This document shows, one piece after another, positions 17,815 to 27,303 of a stretch of DNA of 64,000 bases. Position 1 is the first letter of the stretch. Every line of letters begins with the position of its first letter. Source of the stretch: Desulfovibrio sp. (GTDB lineage Bacteria > Desulfobacterota > Desulfovibrionia > Desulfovibrionales > Desulfovibrionaceae). The notes beneath the pieces were generated by a model, which was not told the DNA's origin, made no database searches, and was given only the letters and a program-made list of their open reading frames with translations. Made by a program: the position numbers and the translations under genes. The stretch is taken from positions 55,194-119,193 of the forward strand of contig JACQYS010000012.1 of the NCBI GenBank assembly GCA_016208105.1. The letters are read 5' to 3'.

Positions 17815-18012
17815 TCAGTCAGCTGAGTTGAAGGTGCCGCAGTTTTCACAGGAGAAACCGTAGAACCTGGCCTCTCCATCCACCACCTCCACTTCGACAT
17901 GGTTCATGTGCCCACATTTCTCGCACTGGATGATGGCGATACCAGCCTTGGGGTCGTACATGCACTCTTCGCCCCTGATGACCACTGTCTCGGTAAATTC
18001 GTCCATGCTCAT
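17815..18012 (-). CDS. Small two-knuckle zinc-binding protein
   Basis: Protein of 65 residues with two CxxC knuckles, IIQCEKCGHMNH and FSCENCGTFN, separated by a short acidic hairpin, consistent with one zinc ribbon. The ATG at 18012 follows GGAGG. A second in-frame ATG lies two codons downstream. It lies between the azl genes and the lipoprotein gene on the same strand. No specific function can be assigned; such ribbons often bind nucleic acid or act as metal-dependent adaptors. Confidence 0.62.
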   Translation of the reverse strand: MSMDEFTETVVIRGEECMYDPKAGIAIIQCEKCGHMNHVEVEVVDGEARFYGFSCENCGTFNSAD

Positions 18013-18073
18013 GGCAAACCTCCAAGAGTATTCTTGTGGAAGATACACTCAGTGGAAGAATAATGGCAACGGC

Positions 18074-18403
18074 TTATGCCCCGAGAAAGTAGCGGGAGGC
18101 GGCTACCAGAGCCATCCCTGCCAAAACTGGGCCGAAAAAACCCTTGGTCCGCCAAGCCAGGATGCCCGTCAGCAGGGATGCCCAGAGAAAGCAGTTGTCC
18201 GCGGTGAAGCGAAGCCTGCCTCCCTCAAGAAGAACCGACTGGGCCAGGAGCGCCCCGAGCACGGCGGGTGGGACAACGGAGAGAAAACGCCGGAGCGGCT
18301 CCGGCATGGACCGGGTAGCGAAAAACAAAGCCGGGACGACCCTCGGAACATAGGTTACCGCCGCCATACCAACTATGGTCAGGAAGATTTCTGACTGATT
18401 CAT
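18074..18403 (-). CDS. azlD: AzlD-family branched-chain amino acid export subunit
   Basis: Hydrophobic protein of 109 residues with three to four membrane helices. The motif YVPRVVPALFFATRSMPEPLRRFLSVVP is split over residues 18-45 and is diagnostic for AzlD. AzlC and AzlD together export branched-chain amino acids and analogues such as 4-azaleucine. The azlC gene lies 58 bases upstream on the same strand, so the pair is probably one transcript. GCGAGAG before the ATG is a weak ribosome site. Confidence 0.85.
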   Translation of the reverse strand: MNQSEIFLTIVGMAAVTYVPRVVPALFFATRSMPEPLRRFLSVVPPAVLGALLAQSVLLEGGRLRFTADNCFLWASLLTGILAWRTKGFFGPVLAGMALVAASRYFLGA

Positions 18404-18461
18404 CTCTCGCTACCCGCTCTTGCACAGTCCACGGGCCGATGAATAAAACTCTCTTCCCATA

Positions 18462-19175
18462 TCATTGGCTGCCTGCTGCTTCAGCTTTGCGGTTTTTCGT
18501 CCAAGGTGTTGCGGCGGCCACCGCCGCGGCCACAACCGCTGCGACGAGAGTGGCATAGGGAGCTGCCGGGGTCTGGGAAAGCACCAAGGCAATTGCCGCC
18601 CCCAAGCCTCCAGCCAGAACATGCGCAAAAGAGAGAAGCTGGCCCACCAGAAGAACAGCGAACATGGCCGCCAGGGCGAAATCCAGCCCAAAAGGCTTGA
18701 CGTCCGGGACGAATCCACCGGCCACCGCCCCGGCCAGTCCCCCGATCACCCAGGCTGACTGGGTGAACATGTTGATGGCCAAAGTATGTGTGGCTGATTG
18801 TTGCTGATTGTGGAAGCGTGTGGCGTGCAGTGCGAACGTCTCGTCCGTGAGCTGGTAGCAGAAACGGGCGATACGCCGCCTTGGCCAGCCGCCAAGATAC
18901 GGAGAGAGCGCCGCTGAGAAGAGCACATGGCGCAGATTCACCACCAAGGTCGTGGCAATGACCGACACTGGCGGCGCACCGGCTCCGAGCATGTCCACAC
19001 CAATGAGCTGGGCGGAGCCCGCGAATACCAGCACGGACATGAGGCCCGTGTTGGCCACCGAAAGACCAGCCTTCACCGCGAGCACCCCATAGGCGAAGCC
19101 CACGGGAAGATAGCCGAGCACGATAGGCAGGGCCTGGCTGAATGCACTTGGCTCGCGGCGTTTCGTTTCGAACAT
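18462..19175 (-). CDS. azlC: AzlC-family branched-chain amino acid exporter
   Basis: Integral membrane protein of 237 residues, the large subunit of the AzlCD exporter. Motifs include LPIVLGYLPVGFAYG near the N terminus, FAGSAQLIGVDML and NLRHVLFSAALSPYL, all typical of AzlC, with about eight hydrophobic segments. The ATG at 19175 fits the family length but has a C-rich stretch and no ribosome site before it; a TTG at 19211 is possible. It is divergent from the molybdopterin oxidoreductase gene. Confidence 0.85.
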   Translation of the reverse strand: MFETKRREPSAFSQALPIVLGYLPVGFAYGVLAVKAGLSVANTGLMSVLVFAGSAQLIGVDMLGAGAPPVSVIATTLVVNLRHVLFSAALSPYLGGWPRRRIARFCYQLTDETFALHATRFHNQQQSATHTLAINMFTQSAWVIGGLAGAVAGGFVPDVKPFGLDFALAAMFAVLLVGQLLSFAHVLAGGLGAAIALVLSQTPAAPYATLVAAVVAAAVAAATPWTKNRKAEAAGSQ

Positions 19176-19285
19176 CGTGGGGGGGCTACAGCCAAGCACA
19201 AGAAGGGTCAAGCGACTGTTAGCCCCTCAAACGGCTGGCAGACCCAACCTGATTGGCGTAGAAAGAAACAGCGAGGCCAAACACC

Positions 19286-21247
19286 GTGAAAACCAGCCGG
19301 ACCATCACCACCTGCACCCGGGACTGCCCAAGCTGTTGCGGGCTTGTCGCCCAGGTAGAGAACGGCAGGCTCACGGGCATCTCCGGCAATCCGGACCACC
19401 CTCTCAACAAGGGCGGCTGCTGCGCCAAGATGAAGCACTATGTAAACCGGGTGTACAGCCCGGAGAGGGTGCTCCACCCCATGCGCCGCCAAGGTGCCGC
19501 GTGGAACCGCATCAGCTGGGAAGAGGCACTGGACGAATGGGCGCAACGGATCAAGACGATTATCGCCCAGTCCGGCTCCGAGGCGATTCTCCACTACCAG
19601 GGGTATGGCGAGCGCACAGCGCTCAAGCTCTTGAACGCCCGCTTTTTCTCTCACCTGGGCGGTGCCACCACGCTTACAGGCTCGCTCTGCAGCGGCACGG
19701 CATTCGCCGCCATGGGTCTGGACTTCGGGACACGCGTCTCCCACGATCCCCTGGACCATCTGAACAGCCGAACGATCATCCTCTGGGGTCGCAATCCGGC
19801 CGCAACCCAGTTCAACATGGCCCGGATACTGGGCCTTGCTCGTAAAAATGGTTCGACCATCTGGCTTGTGGACCCGGCGGCCACCGAGAGTCTCGCTCTG
19901 TGCGACCGGCACATCCAGGTGAAGCCCGGAGCGGACCTCCACCTGGCCCTGGGTGCTGCCAGAATAATCCTGGAGAATTCCTGGGAGGACTCATCCTTCC
20001 TGGCGAACCGGACAGAGGGGTTTGACGCGTTCAAGCAGTTGGTCTTCTCACAATCGTGTACCGGCCACGCTGATCGCGCAGGCGTTGACCCCGCAGACAT
20101 CTATGATCTGGCCCAGGCCATGTGCAAGTCCGGGCCAGCCGCCGTGCTCCTTGGCTGGGGCATGCACCGCCACACCGATGCCCACGCCTCGGTCCGGGCC
20201 ATCGATGCTTTGGCTGCAATCACCGGAAACATCGGAATCCCGGGCGGAGGAGTGAGCCAGGGATTCGAGGAATACGGTCCGTATGACCAAACCGTTTGGG
20301 GAGATGAACTGCACCCTCCACGCCGAACCCTGCGCATCCCCACAATCGGCGCTGAAATTCTCGGAGCTGAGAATCCGCCCGTGCGCATGGCCGTGGTCAG
20401 CGCCGCAAACCCTGTTTGCATGGCCCCGGATTCCGGGCAGGTGGCCCTGGCCTTCGCTTCGCGGGAGTTCGTGGTCTACCTGGGCCACTTCATGGACGAC
20501 ACCGCCCGCCATGCACACCTCTTCTTGCCCTGCGCAACCTTCCTGGAAGAGGACGACATCGTGGCTGCATACGGGCACAACCACGTGGGCCCGGTGAACA
20601 AGGCCATCGAACCCCTCGGCCAATGCCGCTCCCAGTTCGACATCTATCAAAGCCTTGCGAAGCGTTTTCCCTTCGCCCAGGACTTTGTAAAACCCATGGA
20701 CGAATGGCTTGAGATCATCTGCCGCCCGTTTCTGGAAAAAGGGTTCACACTGGACACACTCCGCAAGGGACCTGCCAGAGACCCGGACGCCCCCATGGTC
20801 CCATGGAGCGACGGGGCCTTCCTTACCTCCTCAGGCAGGTTCGAATTCATCGGAGATATTCTAGAGACCACGGACGGCGAGCAGGAATATCCCCTGACCC
20901 TTCTCACCACGGGCAGCCCCAAGCACTTGTGCTCCGAACTGACCCTGGCCGAACATTCGCCACTGCCCGAGGCCCGCATCCACCCGGACACAGGCCGGGA
21001 GCTGGGTCTTGCCGAGAATTCTCCTGCCTATTTAAAGAGCGATCTCGGCCGCATGACCGTGCTGGTTGTGTTTGACCCCCGCCAACGCAAGGACGTGTGT
21101 CTGTGCCGCAGGGGCGGTTGGATAACCGCAGGACACGGTTTGAACCGCCTCATTCCGGCCCGGGTCAGCAGCCTGGGAAACGGAACTCCCTATTACCAGA
21201 CCCGGGTGGTCCTTCGGCCGGTTGACAGCAAAGACGCCGGGAACTAG
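19286..21247 (+). CDS. Molybdopterin oxidoreductase (Mo-bisPGD family, soluble catalytic subunit)
   Basis: Protein of 653 residues of the DMSO-reductase superfamily. The N-terminal cysteines [10 protein letters not shown] (10, 14, 17/18) and Cys45/46 can hold a [4Fe-4S] cluster. The probable Mo-ligand region is [10 protein letters not shown] near residue 138. MGD-binding motifs [20 protein letters not shown] and the C-terminal molydopterin-dinucleotide domain (from about 540) follow. There is no Tat signal, so it is cytoplasmic. No electron-transfer subunit is adjacent, unlike the usual fdh, nar or psr operons. The start is a GTG with GAGG 9 bases upstream. Substrate cannot be predicted. Confidence 0.82.
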   Translation: MKTSRTITTCTRDCPSCCGLVAQVENGRLTGISGNPDHPLNKGGCCAKMKHYVNRVYSPERVLHPMRRQGAAWNRISWEEALDEWAQRIKTIIAQSGSEAILHYQGYGERTALKLLNARFFSHLGGATTLTGSLCSGTAFAAMGLDFGTRVSHDPLDHLNSRTIILWGRNPAATQFNMARILGLARKNGSTIWLVDPAATESLALCDRHIQVKPGADLHLALGAARIILENSWEDSSFLANRTEGFDAFKQLVFSQSCTGHADRAGVDPADIYDLAQAMCKSGPAAVLLGWGMHRHTDAHASVRAIDALAAITGNIGIPGGGVSQGFEEYGPYDQTVWGDELHPPRRTLRIPTIGAEILGAENPPVRMAVVSAANPVCMAPDSGQVALAFASREFVVYLGHFMDDTARHAHLFLPCATFLEEDDIVAAYGHNHVGPVNKAIEPLGQCRSQFDIYQSLAKRFPFAQDFVKPMDEWLEIICRPFLEKGFTLDTLRKGPARDPDAPMVPWSDGAFLTSSGRFEFIGDILETTDGEQEYPLTLLTTGSPKHLCSELTLAEHSPLPEARIHPDTGRELGLAENSPAYLKSDLGRMTVLVVFDPRQRKDVCLCRRGGWITAGHGLNRLIPARVSSLGNGTPYYQTRVVLRPVDSKDAGN

Positions 21248-21282
21248 CTACACCTTTCCTTATTCCACTTTCCGGAGGCTTC

Positions 21283-22245
21283 ATGCTCCCAATTCCGGTT
21301 ACCGTTTTGACCGGCTACCTCGGCGCTGGCAAGACCACGCTCCTAAATCGCATCCTCACCGAGAACCACGGCAAGCGCTACGCCGTGATCGTCAACGAAT
21401 TCGGTGAGGTGGGCATCGACAACGAGCTGGTGGCGCACTCTGACGAGGAAATCTTCGAGATGAACAACGGCTGCATCTGTTGCACCGTGCGCGGCGACCT
21501 CATCCGCATGGTGGGGGGGCTCATCCGGCGCAAGGGGCACCTGGACGCCGTGCTCATCGAGACCACCGGGCTGGCCGACCCCGCGCCGGTGATCCAGACC
21601 TTCTTTCTGGACCAGGAGACCAAGGACCGCACCGCCCTGGACGCGGTGGTCACAGTCGTCGACGCCCGTCATTTCGAAGGCCAGCTGGGTCAAAGCAAGG
21701 AAGCCCGCGAACAGGTGGTCTTCGCTGACGCGATCATCTTGAACAAGACCGACCTGGTGGATCAAGCCGGCCTCGACCTGGCGCTGGAGAGCATCCGCCG
21801 CCTGAATCCGAGGGCCGAGGTCATCCCTTCCACGCGGTGCGACGTCCCGTTGGACAAGGTTCTTGGCAGGCGTTCCTTCGACCTCATGAAGCTTTTGGAC
21901 ATCGAGCCGGACCTTTTGGACGAGGGAGCGCACGAGCACAGCCACGATGAAGTCCAGTCCGTGTCCATGGTGAGCGACAAGCCCGTTGATTTCGACAAAT
22001 TCAAAGCCTGGATCGGAACGTACCTGAACGACCACGGCCAGCACGTCTACCGCTGCAAGGGCATTCTGAACATCCCGGGCGAACGCCAACGCCTTGTTTT
22101 CCAGGGCGTTCATATGCTGGTGGAAATGGGCTTTGGCCACCCCTGGAAAGAAGACGAGGCGCGGCAAAGCAAGGTCGTCTTCATCGGCAGGAATCTGGAC
22201 CGTCTAGCCCTCCAAATTGCCTTTCGCGGCTGCCTGGTGAAATGA
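21283..22245 (+). CDS. CobW/COG0523-family GTPase (metal chaperone)
   Basis: GTPase of 320 residues. Walker [10 protein letters not shown] is at 11-19, the metal-binding GCICC motif at 63-67, the switch/Walker B region [10 protein letters not shown] near 92, and the guanine motif NKTD near 157. A His-rich loop ([10 protein letters not shown]) precedes the CobW C-terminal domain (from about 228). COG0523 proteins deliver Zn, Co or Ni to client enzymes. It is preceded by CCGGAGG and overlaps the WD40 gene by ATGA, a pairing seen in other proteobacteria. The window also carries Znu and Cbi transporters, so zinc or cobalt are likely cargoes. Confidence 0.85.
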   Translation: MLPIPVTVLTGYLGAGKTTLLNRILTENHGKRYAVIVNEFGEVGIDNELVAHSDEEIFEMNNGCICCTVRGDLIRMVGGLIRRKGHLDAVLIETTGLADPAPVIQTFFLDQETKDRTALDAVVTVVDARHFEGQLGQSKEAREQVVFADAIILNKTDLVDQAGLDLALESIRRLNPRAEVIPSTRCDVPLDKVLGRRSFDLMKLLDIEPDLLDEGAHEHSHDEVQSVSMVSDKPVDFDKFKAWIGTYLNDHGQHVYRCKGILNIPGERQRLVFQGVHMLVEMGFGHPWKEDEARQSKVVFIGRNLDRLALQIAFRGCLVK

Positions 22246-23276
22246 TGGGTGCCCCTACGCTCCTCTCCCCCGGACTCTGGCAATGGAACCTGGGCGCCTA
22301 CATCGACCAGGCAACGTTCTCCAGTGACGGCTCGCGCGTGGCCTTCGCCCTTGGCGACGGCCGTATAGCCACCATAGGTGTTCCCTGCGACGATCCCCAA
22401 TTTTCTGCCGTCCACCAAGGTTCCTGCCTGAGCCTGGCCCCTCACCCGGCCGGAGGCTTCATCAGCGGAGGCGACGATGGTCTGCTGGCCTACACGTCCC
22501 CGGATGGCACCGTGGACGAGATCATCCGTTCCAAGGGGCACTGGCTCGAACACATGGCCCGGTCGAAAAACGGCGACACCGTTGCCGTGGCGGCAGGCAG
22601 GGAGGTCATCATCTTAGACCTCGCGGCCGGTTCCCTGGCGACATACGGCCCTCATCCCGCTTCGGTGTCCGGGATAGCAGTGAGCCCGGCTGGAGGCGTC
22701 CTGGCCGCCACACACGTGGGCGGCGTCTCTCTCTATGACTTGGACGAGCCAGGCGAGCCGATCACCCTGGATCTGCGCGGCTTGAATGTGGCACCGGCCT
22801 TTTCCCCGGACGGCAACTATCTTGCCTGCGGCCACCAGGAAAACGCGGTGCACATCATCGACCTGGCCTCACGCAAGGTTTTCGGGCTTTCCGGCCTGCC
22901 CGCCAAACCCGGCAAGCTGGACTGGTCCCACGACGGAAGCCTGCTGCTGCACTCAGGCACCAAGGCGGTGATCTGCTGGCCGGTTCCGGCCTGCTTCCGG
23001 GAGAATCCGCAGCCGGTTGCCTTCGCCGTGCAGGAAGAGGCCAGAATGTGCTCCCTGAGCGCCAACCCTCTGATCCCCTTCGCGGCTGGCGGATTCACGG
23101 ACGGCACGGTGCTCCTGGCGGAGCTCAAACGCTTTGCGGCCTTCCCGCTGGACATCGTCCCTGCAAGTCCAGTCTCCGCCCTGGCCTGGAGTGCTCAGGG
23201 GCTTCATTTGGCTTGCGGATTTGAAGACGGCCGGGCCATTCTCTTAGACATGGGCGAGATGCTCTCGGGCAACTGA
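22242..23276 (+). CDS. WD40-like beta-propeller protein coupled to CobW GTPase
   Basis: Protein of 344 residues with about six to seven WD40/YVTN-like repeats and no signal peptide or membrane helix. Repeat signatures include [38 protein letters not shown] and [19 protein letters not shown]. The start overlaps the GTPase stop by ATGA, implying stoichiometric production. A propeller fold commonly acts as a scaffold. The likely role is docking or sensing in metal-cofactor delivery by the GTPase, which is inference from the overlap. Confidence 0.72.
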   Translation: MMGAPTLLSPGLWQWNLGAYIDQATFSSDGSRVAFALGDGRIATIGVPCDDPQFSAVHQGSCLSLAPHPAGGFISGGDDGLLAYTSPDGTVDEIIRSKGHWLEHMARSKNGDTVAVAAGREVIILDLAAGSLATYGPHPASVSGIAVSPAGGVLAATHVGGVSLYDLDEPGEPITLDLRGLNVAPAFSPDGNYLACGHQENAVHIIDLASRKVFGLSGLPAKPGKLDWSHDGSLLLHSGTKAVICWPVPACFRENPQPVAFAVQEEARMCSLSANPLIPFAAGGFTDGTVLLAELKRFAAFPLDIVPASPVSALAWSAQGLHLACGFEDGRAILLDMGEMLSGN

Positions 23277-23292
23277 CACTCTGGAGGCAGCT

Positions 23293-24393
23293 ATGCGCAA
23301 GGCTCTTCTACTGGTGCTTTTCCTGGCTTTGACCGCTCCCCGGGCTTTGGCAGGCGAGTTCGACGCTGTGAAGTCCAAGCTCATCTCGGATGGCATTCCT
23401 CAGTCCGAGGTGAATTCCGTCTTCTCCAAGCCGGAAGTGCGGTTCACCCCTGATCCCATGGGAAAGAAGCTCCTGGAGATGTATACGGCCAAGTTTGGTT
23501 CCGACGTGGTCCGCAAACTCCAGACGCGCTTAAGCACCCTCGGCTACTTCTTCGGTCCGGCCAACGGCCGCCCGGATTACCTGTTCAGAAATGGTCTGCG
23601 AGCCTTCCAGCGCGACCATGGTCTCTCCGTGGACGGCCGGTACAGCCAGGACCTGCTCACTCTTGCCGAACAGGAACAGCAGAAGGCCTCCGCTGAGACG
23701 CAATCCGAGCTCAAGGAAATGGCCGCAAAGGGTCCTCCTGACATGTACGAGGTCATCATCCAGCCCGAGCGTTTGGCCGAGGCCAAGGCTTTCCTGGAGG
23801 CCAACAGGCAGATTCTCGATGAGGTGCAGCAGCGCTACGGGGTCCCGGCAGTGGTTACGGTCGGGCTTCTCACTGTTGAAACCCGCGTAGGCAAGTTCCT
23901 GGGAGACAATCTGGCGCTCAACAACCTGGCGAGCATGGCGGCCTCCTCCAAGGCTGCCAGCGTCATGAGCGTCTTTGCCGGGGAAAATGTCACCCCAGAC
24001 CGCAAAGCATGGCTGGATACAAAGGCTTCGGAAAAAGCCGCCTGGGCCTACACGGAACTCAAGGCCCTATTCCAATATGCCCGCCAGAATAAGCTGGATA
24101 TGGGGGGCATGCCCGGGTCAATCTACGGGGCCATCGGCGTCAGCCAGTTCATGCCGACAAGCCTCTTGCGCTACGGTGCGGACGGTGACGGCGACGGCAG
24201 GGTGGACATCTTCAATGTTCGCGATGCCGTGAACTCCATGGCCAACTACCTGCGCGCCCACGGTTTCACAGGCAACCTGAATGACGAGGCCACTCTGCGC
24301 GAAGCGCTGTTCCGCTACAACCATTCGCAGACCTATGTGAACACCATCATGGCCGTTTCGCACTTCCTCAAAGGGGGCGCGCCTCTCCCGTAA
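23293..24393 (+). CDS. Lytic murein transglycosylase (MltB family) with peptidoglycan-binding domain
   Basis: Exported protein of 366 residues. The signal peptide is MRKALLLVLFLALTAPRALA. Residues about 60-125 form a peptidoglycan-binding (PG_binding_1) repeat, with LQTRLSTLGYFFGPANG and FQRDHGLSVDGRYS. The catalytic SLT-like MltB domain spans about 150-360, with the acidic residue in LTVETRVGKFLGDN and motifs YGAIGVSQFMPTS and ALFRYNHSQTYVNTIM. It cleaves glycan strands to 1,6-anhydro-muropeptides. CTGGAGG precedes the ATG. Placement of the PG-binding domain inside rather than at the C terminus is unusual but known. Confidence 0.84.
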   Translation: MRKALLLVLFLALTAPRALAGEFDAVKSKLISDGIPQSEVNSVFSKPEVRFTPDPMGKKLLEMYTAKFGSDVVRKLQTRLSTLGYFFGPANGRPDYLFRNGLRAFQRDHGLSVDGRYSQDLLTLAEQEQQKASAETQSELKEMAAKGPPDMYEVIIQPERLAEAKAFLEANRQILDEVQQRYGVPAVVTVGLLTVETRVGKFLGDNLALNNLASMAASSKAASVMSVFAGENVTPDRKAWLDTKASEKAAWAYTELKALFQYARQNKLDMGGMPGSIYGAIGVSQFMPTSLLRYGADGDGDGRVDIFNVRDAVNSMANYLRAHGFTGNLNDEATLREALFRYNHSQTYVNTIMAVSHFLKGGAPLP

Positions 24394-24525
24394 TCATACA
24401 ACTTTTGACGTTTATACCAAAAAAAATTAGGGAAACAGGTATTGTTGCTTCCCGGCGTAATCCGTTAGGGGTTGAATGGATTATTTCCCGCTGATGAAAA
24501 AAGCTGTTTGTAGTGGGCCGCATCC

Positions 24526-25731
24526 ATGTTGAAAAAGATACCCTTGAACGATCTGAAGCCAGGCATGTTCGTCAGCGCTTTTGATCTTTCTTGGTTCAAA
24601 CACCCCTACGTTTCCACCCGCCTGGGACTCGTGCGCGACCAGAACCTGATCGAGGAACTCCGCCGCCTCGGAGTAAGCCAGGTTGAAGTCGACACGTCCA
24701 GGTCCGCCCTTGCCCCAAAAGCGCCACCCGCAGCTGCTGAGGCCGAGTCCCTCAAGAAACCCCGCGCAACTCCGTGCCCTCCGATTTCAGACCCGGAACG
24801 GACTGCACGGTTTGCGAAGAAGCTCTTCGACCAGGCCATGAGCGCCACCAAAGCCTTGATGGATAGCGTCACCAAGGGCAACGCCGTAGACATTGAGGAG
24901 TTGCAACCGCTTATAGCCAAGCTCATTGATTCGGTTAACCAGAACGAAAATGTGCTGCACGTTCTGTTCTCGCTAAAGACCTACGACGACTACACCTACA
25001 CGCATTCTCTTAATTTGGCCGGTCTTGGAGTGCTTTTGGGCAAATCCATGGGGTTGGAAACTGCCGACCTGGAAACACTGGGACTGGCCGGAATTCTCCA
25101 TGATGTTGGCAAATGCCTCGTTCCCAAGGAGATTATCGCCAAGCCCAGCACGCTCACACCCGCCGAATTCGAGGCCGTAAAACTCCACCCCTGCCTGGGT
25201 TATGAGCATCTCAGAAGGCAGGGCAACATTCCCGAGATTGTCCTGAGGGCCGTGCTCGAGCATCATGAACGCATTGACGGGAAGGGGTATCCCGCTGGCC
25301 TTACCAGGGATGCCATTCATCCTTTCAGTTCCATCATCAGCGTGGTGGATGTCTACGACGCCCTGACCTCTGACCGGGCCTACCGGAGCCCTGTTTCTCC
25401 ATACTTGGCTCTGCGGACGCTTTTCAGTCTCAGAGGCCAGGCTTTCCCCGAGGACATGGTGGACCGCTTCATCAAGCATCTCGGCGTTTACCCCGCCTAT
25501 AGCGTCGTGCAGCTCAGAAATGGATGCTACGCCCTTGTTGTCAAGCAGACGCCAGGCAAACCGCTCTTCCCGGAAGTGATGGTATTCTGCGACAGCAACC
25601 GCAGGCCCGTGGTCAAACGCAAGGTGGACACGTGGAGATTATGCGGTGAAATGGCCCGCAAGGAATTCGAAATAGAACGCCCGGTGGAACCGGACGAGTT
25701 GTCCGCTCCCACTGCCGCTGGCATCGCATAG
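24526..25731 (+). CDS. HD-GYP cyclic-di-GMP phosphodiesterase (DUF3391 N terminus)
   Basis: Cytoplasmic protein of 401 residues. The N-terminal DUF3391-like domain (IPLNDLKPGMFVS) leads by a Pro/Ala-rich linker to an HD-GYP domain. Catalytic motifs are present: YTYTHSLNLAGL (His160), LHDVGK (192-196), EHHERIDGKGYP (246-256) and DVYDALTSDRAY. The GYP motif is intact (GKGYP), so activity against c-di-GMP is likely. It is followed after 234 bases by a close paralogue in the same orientation. Confidence 0.86.
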   Translation: MLKKIPLNDLKPGMFVSAFDLSWFKHPYVSTRLGLVRDQNLIEELRRLGVSQVEVDTSRSALAPKAPPAAAEAESLKKPRATPCPPISDPERTARFAKKLFDQAMSATKALMDSVTKGNAVDIEELQPLIAKLIDSVNQNENVLHVLFSLKTYDDYTYTHSLNLAGLGVLLGKSMGLETADLETLGLAGILHDVGKCLVPKEIIAKPSTLTPAEFEAVKLHPCLGYEHLRRQGNIPEIVLRAVLEHHERIDGKGYPAGLTRDAIHPFSSIISVVDVYDALTSDRAYRSPVSPYLALRTLFSLRGQAFPEDMVDRFIKHLGVYPAYSVVQLRNGCYALVVKQTPGKPLFPEVMVFCDSNRRPVVKRKVDTWRLCGEMARKEFEIERPVEPDELSAPTAAGIA

Positions 25732-25965
25732 GTACGCCGGCCATGCTCCCGGCCGGAGTCACCATGCATTCGGAGACTCCACAGAGTGGGTTTGCACAAA
25801 ACTTGAGGGAGCACGCCGGTGCTCTGGCAGGCTGTAGGGCCAGGGCGAAGGACGTTCGCTGCACCCTGAACCACTTTTCGCCGCAATGACGAGTCCGCAG
25901 GAGGTCATCTTCGTTTTCAGGCCTCCCATCTCGCCGCGCTTCTCTGTGGCCAGAGGAGCCTCGCC

Positions 25966-27189
25966 ATGGCGGTAATCAAACGCATTCCAGTTGAGCGGCT
26001 GCGTCCGGGCATGTTCGTAAGCAGGTTTGAGCTCTCCTGGTTCAAGCATCCCTATCTGACCTCCCGTCTCGGCGTGCTGGGCGATCATAAAACCATCGCT
26101 GAGCTCAAGGCACTTGGCATCGATTCGGTTGAGATCGATCTGGACAGAGGTTTGGATGTGGAGGAGCCATGCCAAGATGACTGGTTACTCCACCAGGGAG
26201 AACCTCCGAAGCCTGACAATTCCGAAACAGCCATTCCCTCTGCGTCAGATCCCTCAAGAACCCTGCGTTTCGCCAAGAAGCTCTTCACTGAAGCCGTGGA
26301 CCGCACCAGGCATGTTCTGGGTGGAGTTGAAGACGGCAAGCCTGTTGAGCTCGAACAGGCAAAAATGCTCATTGCCAGGCTCATAGCCTCCGTCAAGACC
26401 AACGAGAGCGTCCTGCGCCTGCTCTGTGTTCTCAAGGACTACGACGAATATACATACACCCACAGTTTGAACGTGGCGTCCATGGGGGTTCTTTTCGGCA
26501 ACCACATGGGCCTTCCGGACAGTCAGCTTGAACTCATCGGCTTGTCGGGCCTGTTGCACGATGTGGGCAAATGTCTGCTCCCGAAGGACATCGTGAACAA
26601 ACCCAGCAAGCTGACCGACGCTGAGTACGAGGTGATGAAAAGCCATACGGTGCTGGGCTGGGAGTACATCAAAGATCAGCCAGGCATTCCGGTTCCCGCG
26701 GCGCTGGGAGTTCTGGAACACCATGAGAGGCTCGATGGCAGCGGCTATCCCAGGAGGCTCAAAGGAAGCAACATCGCCGGAGTTTCCCGAATTCTCTCGG
26801 TCCTTGACGTCTACGACGCCCTGACCAGCGACAGGGTCTACCGGACGCGTATGAGCCCGCACATGGCGCTTAGGACCATCTACGAAAAACGGGGGGGGGC
26901 ATTTCCCGAGAACGTCCTGGACCGTTTCGTCAAGTGCGTGGGTCTTTACCCCCCTGGCACCGTGGTCCAGCTTAAAAATGGCTACTACGCGATTGTGACC
27001 GGGCATGACCCGGCAAGACCCTTGAACCCGTACATGACGATTTTCAGAAACCCTGACGGCCTCCCGGTGAAACCCAGGAGAGTGGCAACGCTGCGTCTTG
27101 GGTTGGAGAAATCCGCGTCAGGCTACGAGATAGCCCGGCATGTGGAACCCACTGAAGTTCCCCCTCCTGACTTGGGGACTTTGCTCTGA
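25966..27189 (+). CDS. Second HD-GYP cyclic-di-GMP phosphodiesterase (tandem paralogue)
   Basis: Protein of 407 residues with the same architecture as the gene before it: a DUF3391-like start (IPVERLRPGMFVS), a linker, then HD-GYP with YTYTHSLNVASM, LHDVGK (197-202), EHHERLDGSGYP (251-262) and DVYDALTSDRVY. Both copies share the unusual WFKHPY stretch in the N-terminal domain. The linkers differ most, suggesting different partners. The tandem arrangement looks like duplication followed by divergence. No sensor or receiver domain is fused. Confidence 0.86.
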   Translation: MAVIKRIPVERLRPGMFVSRFELSWFKHPYLTSRLGVLGDHKTIAELKALGIDSVEIDLDRGLDVEEPCQDDWLLHQGEPPKPDNSETAIPSASDPSRTLRFAKKLFTEAVDRTRHVLGGVEDGKPVELEQAKMLIARLIASVKTNESVLRLLCVLKDYDEYTYTHSLNVASMGVLFGNHMGLPDSQLELIGLSGLLHDVGKCLLPKDIVNKPSKLTDAEYEVMKSHTVLGWEYIKDQPGIPVPAALGVLEHHERLDGSGYPRRLKGSNIAGVSRILSVLDVYDALTSDRVYRTRMSPHMALRTIYEKRGGAFPENVLDRFVKCVGLYPPGTVVQLKNGYYAIVTGHDPARPLNPYMTIFRNPDGLPVKPRRVATLRLGLEKSASGYEIARHVEPTEVPPPDLGTLL

Positions 27190-27303
27190 GGACCTGGGCC
27201 GCTGCCGGCAATTATTTTGGCCAAGGCTCCTGACGGTTGCCAAAAAACCGCTCCCGGGCTTAAGAAAATACAAAGTATAAGAACTGCAAGAGCCGGGGTG
27301 CCC

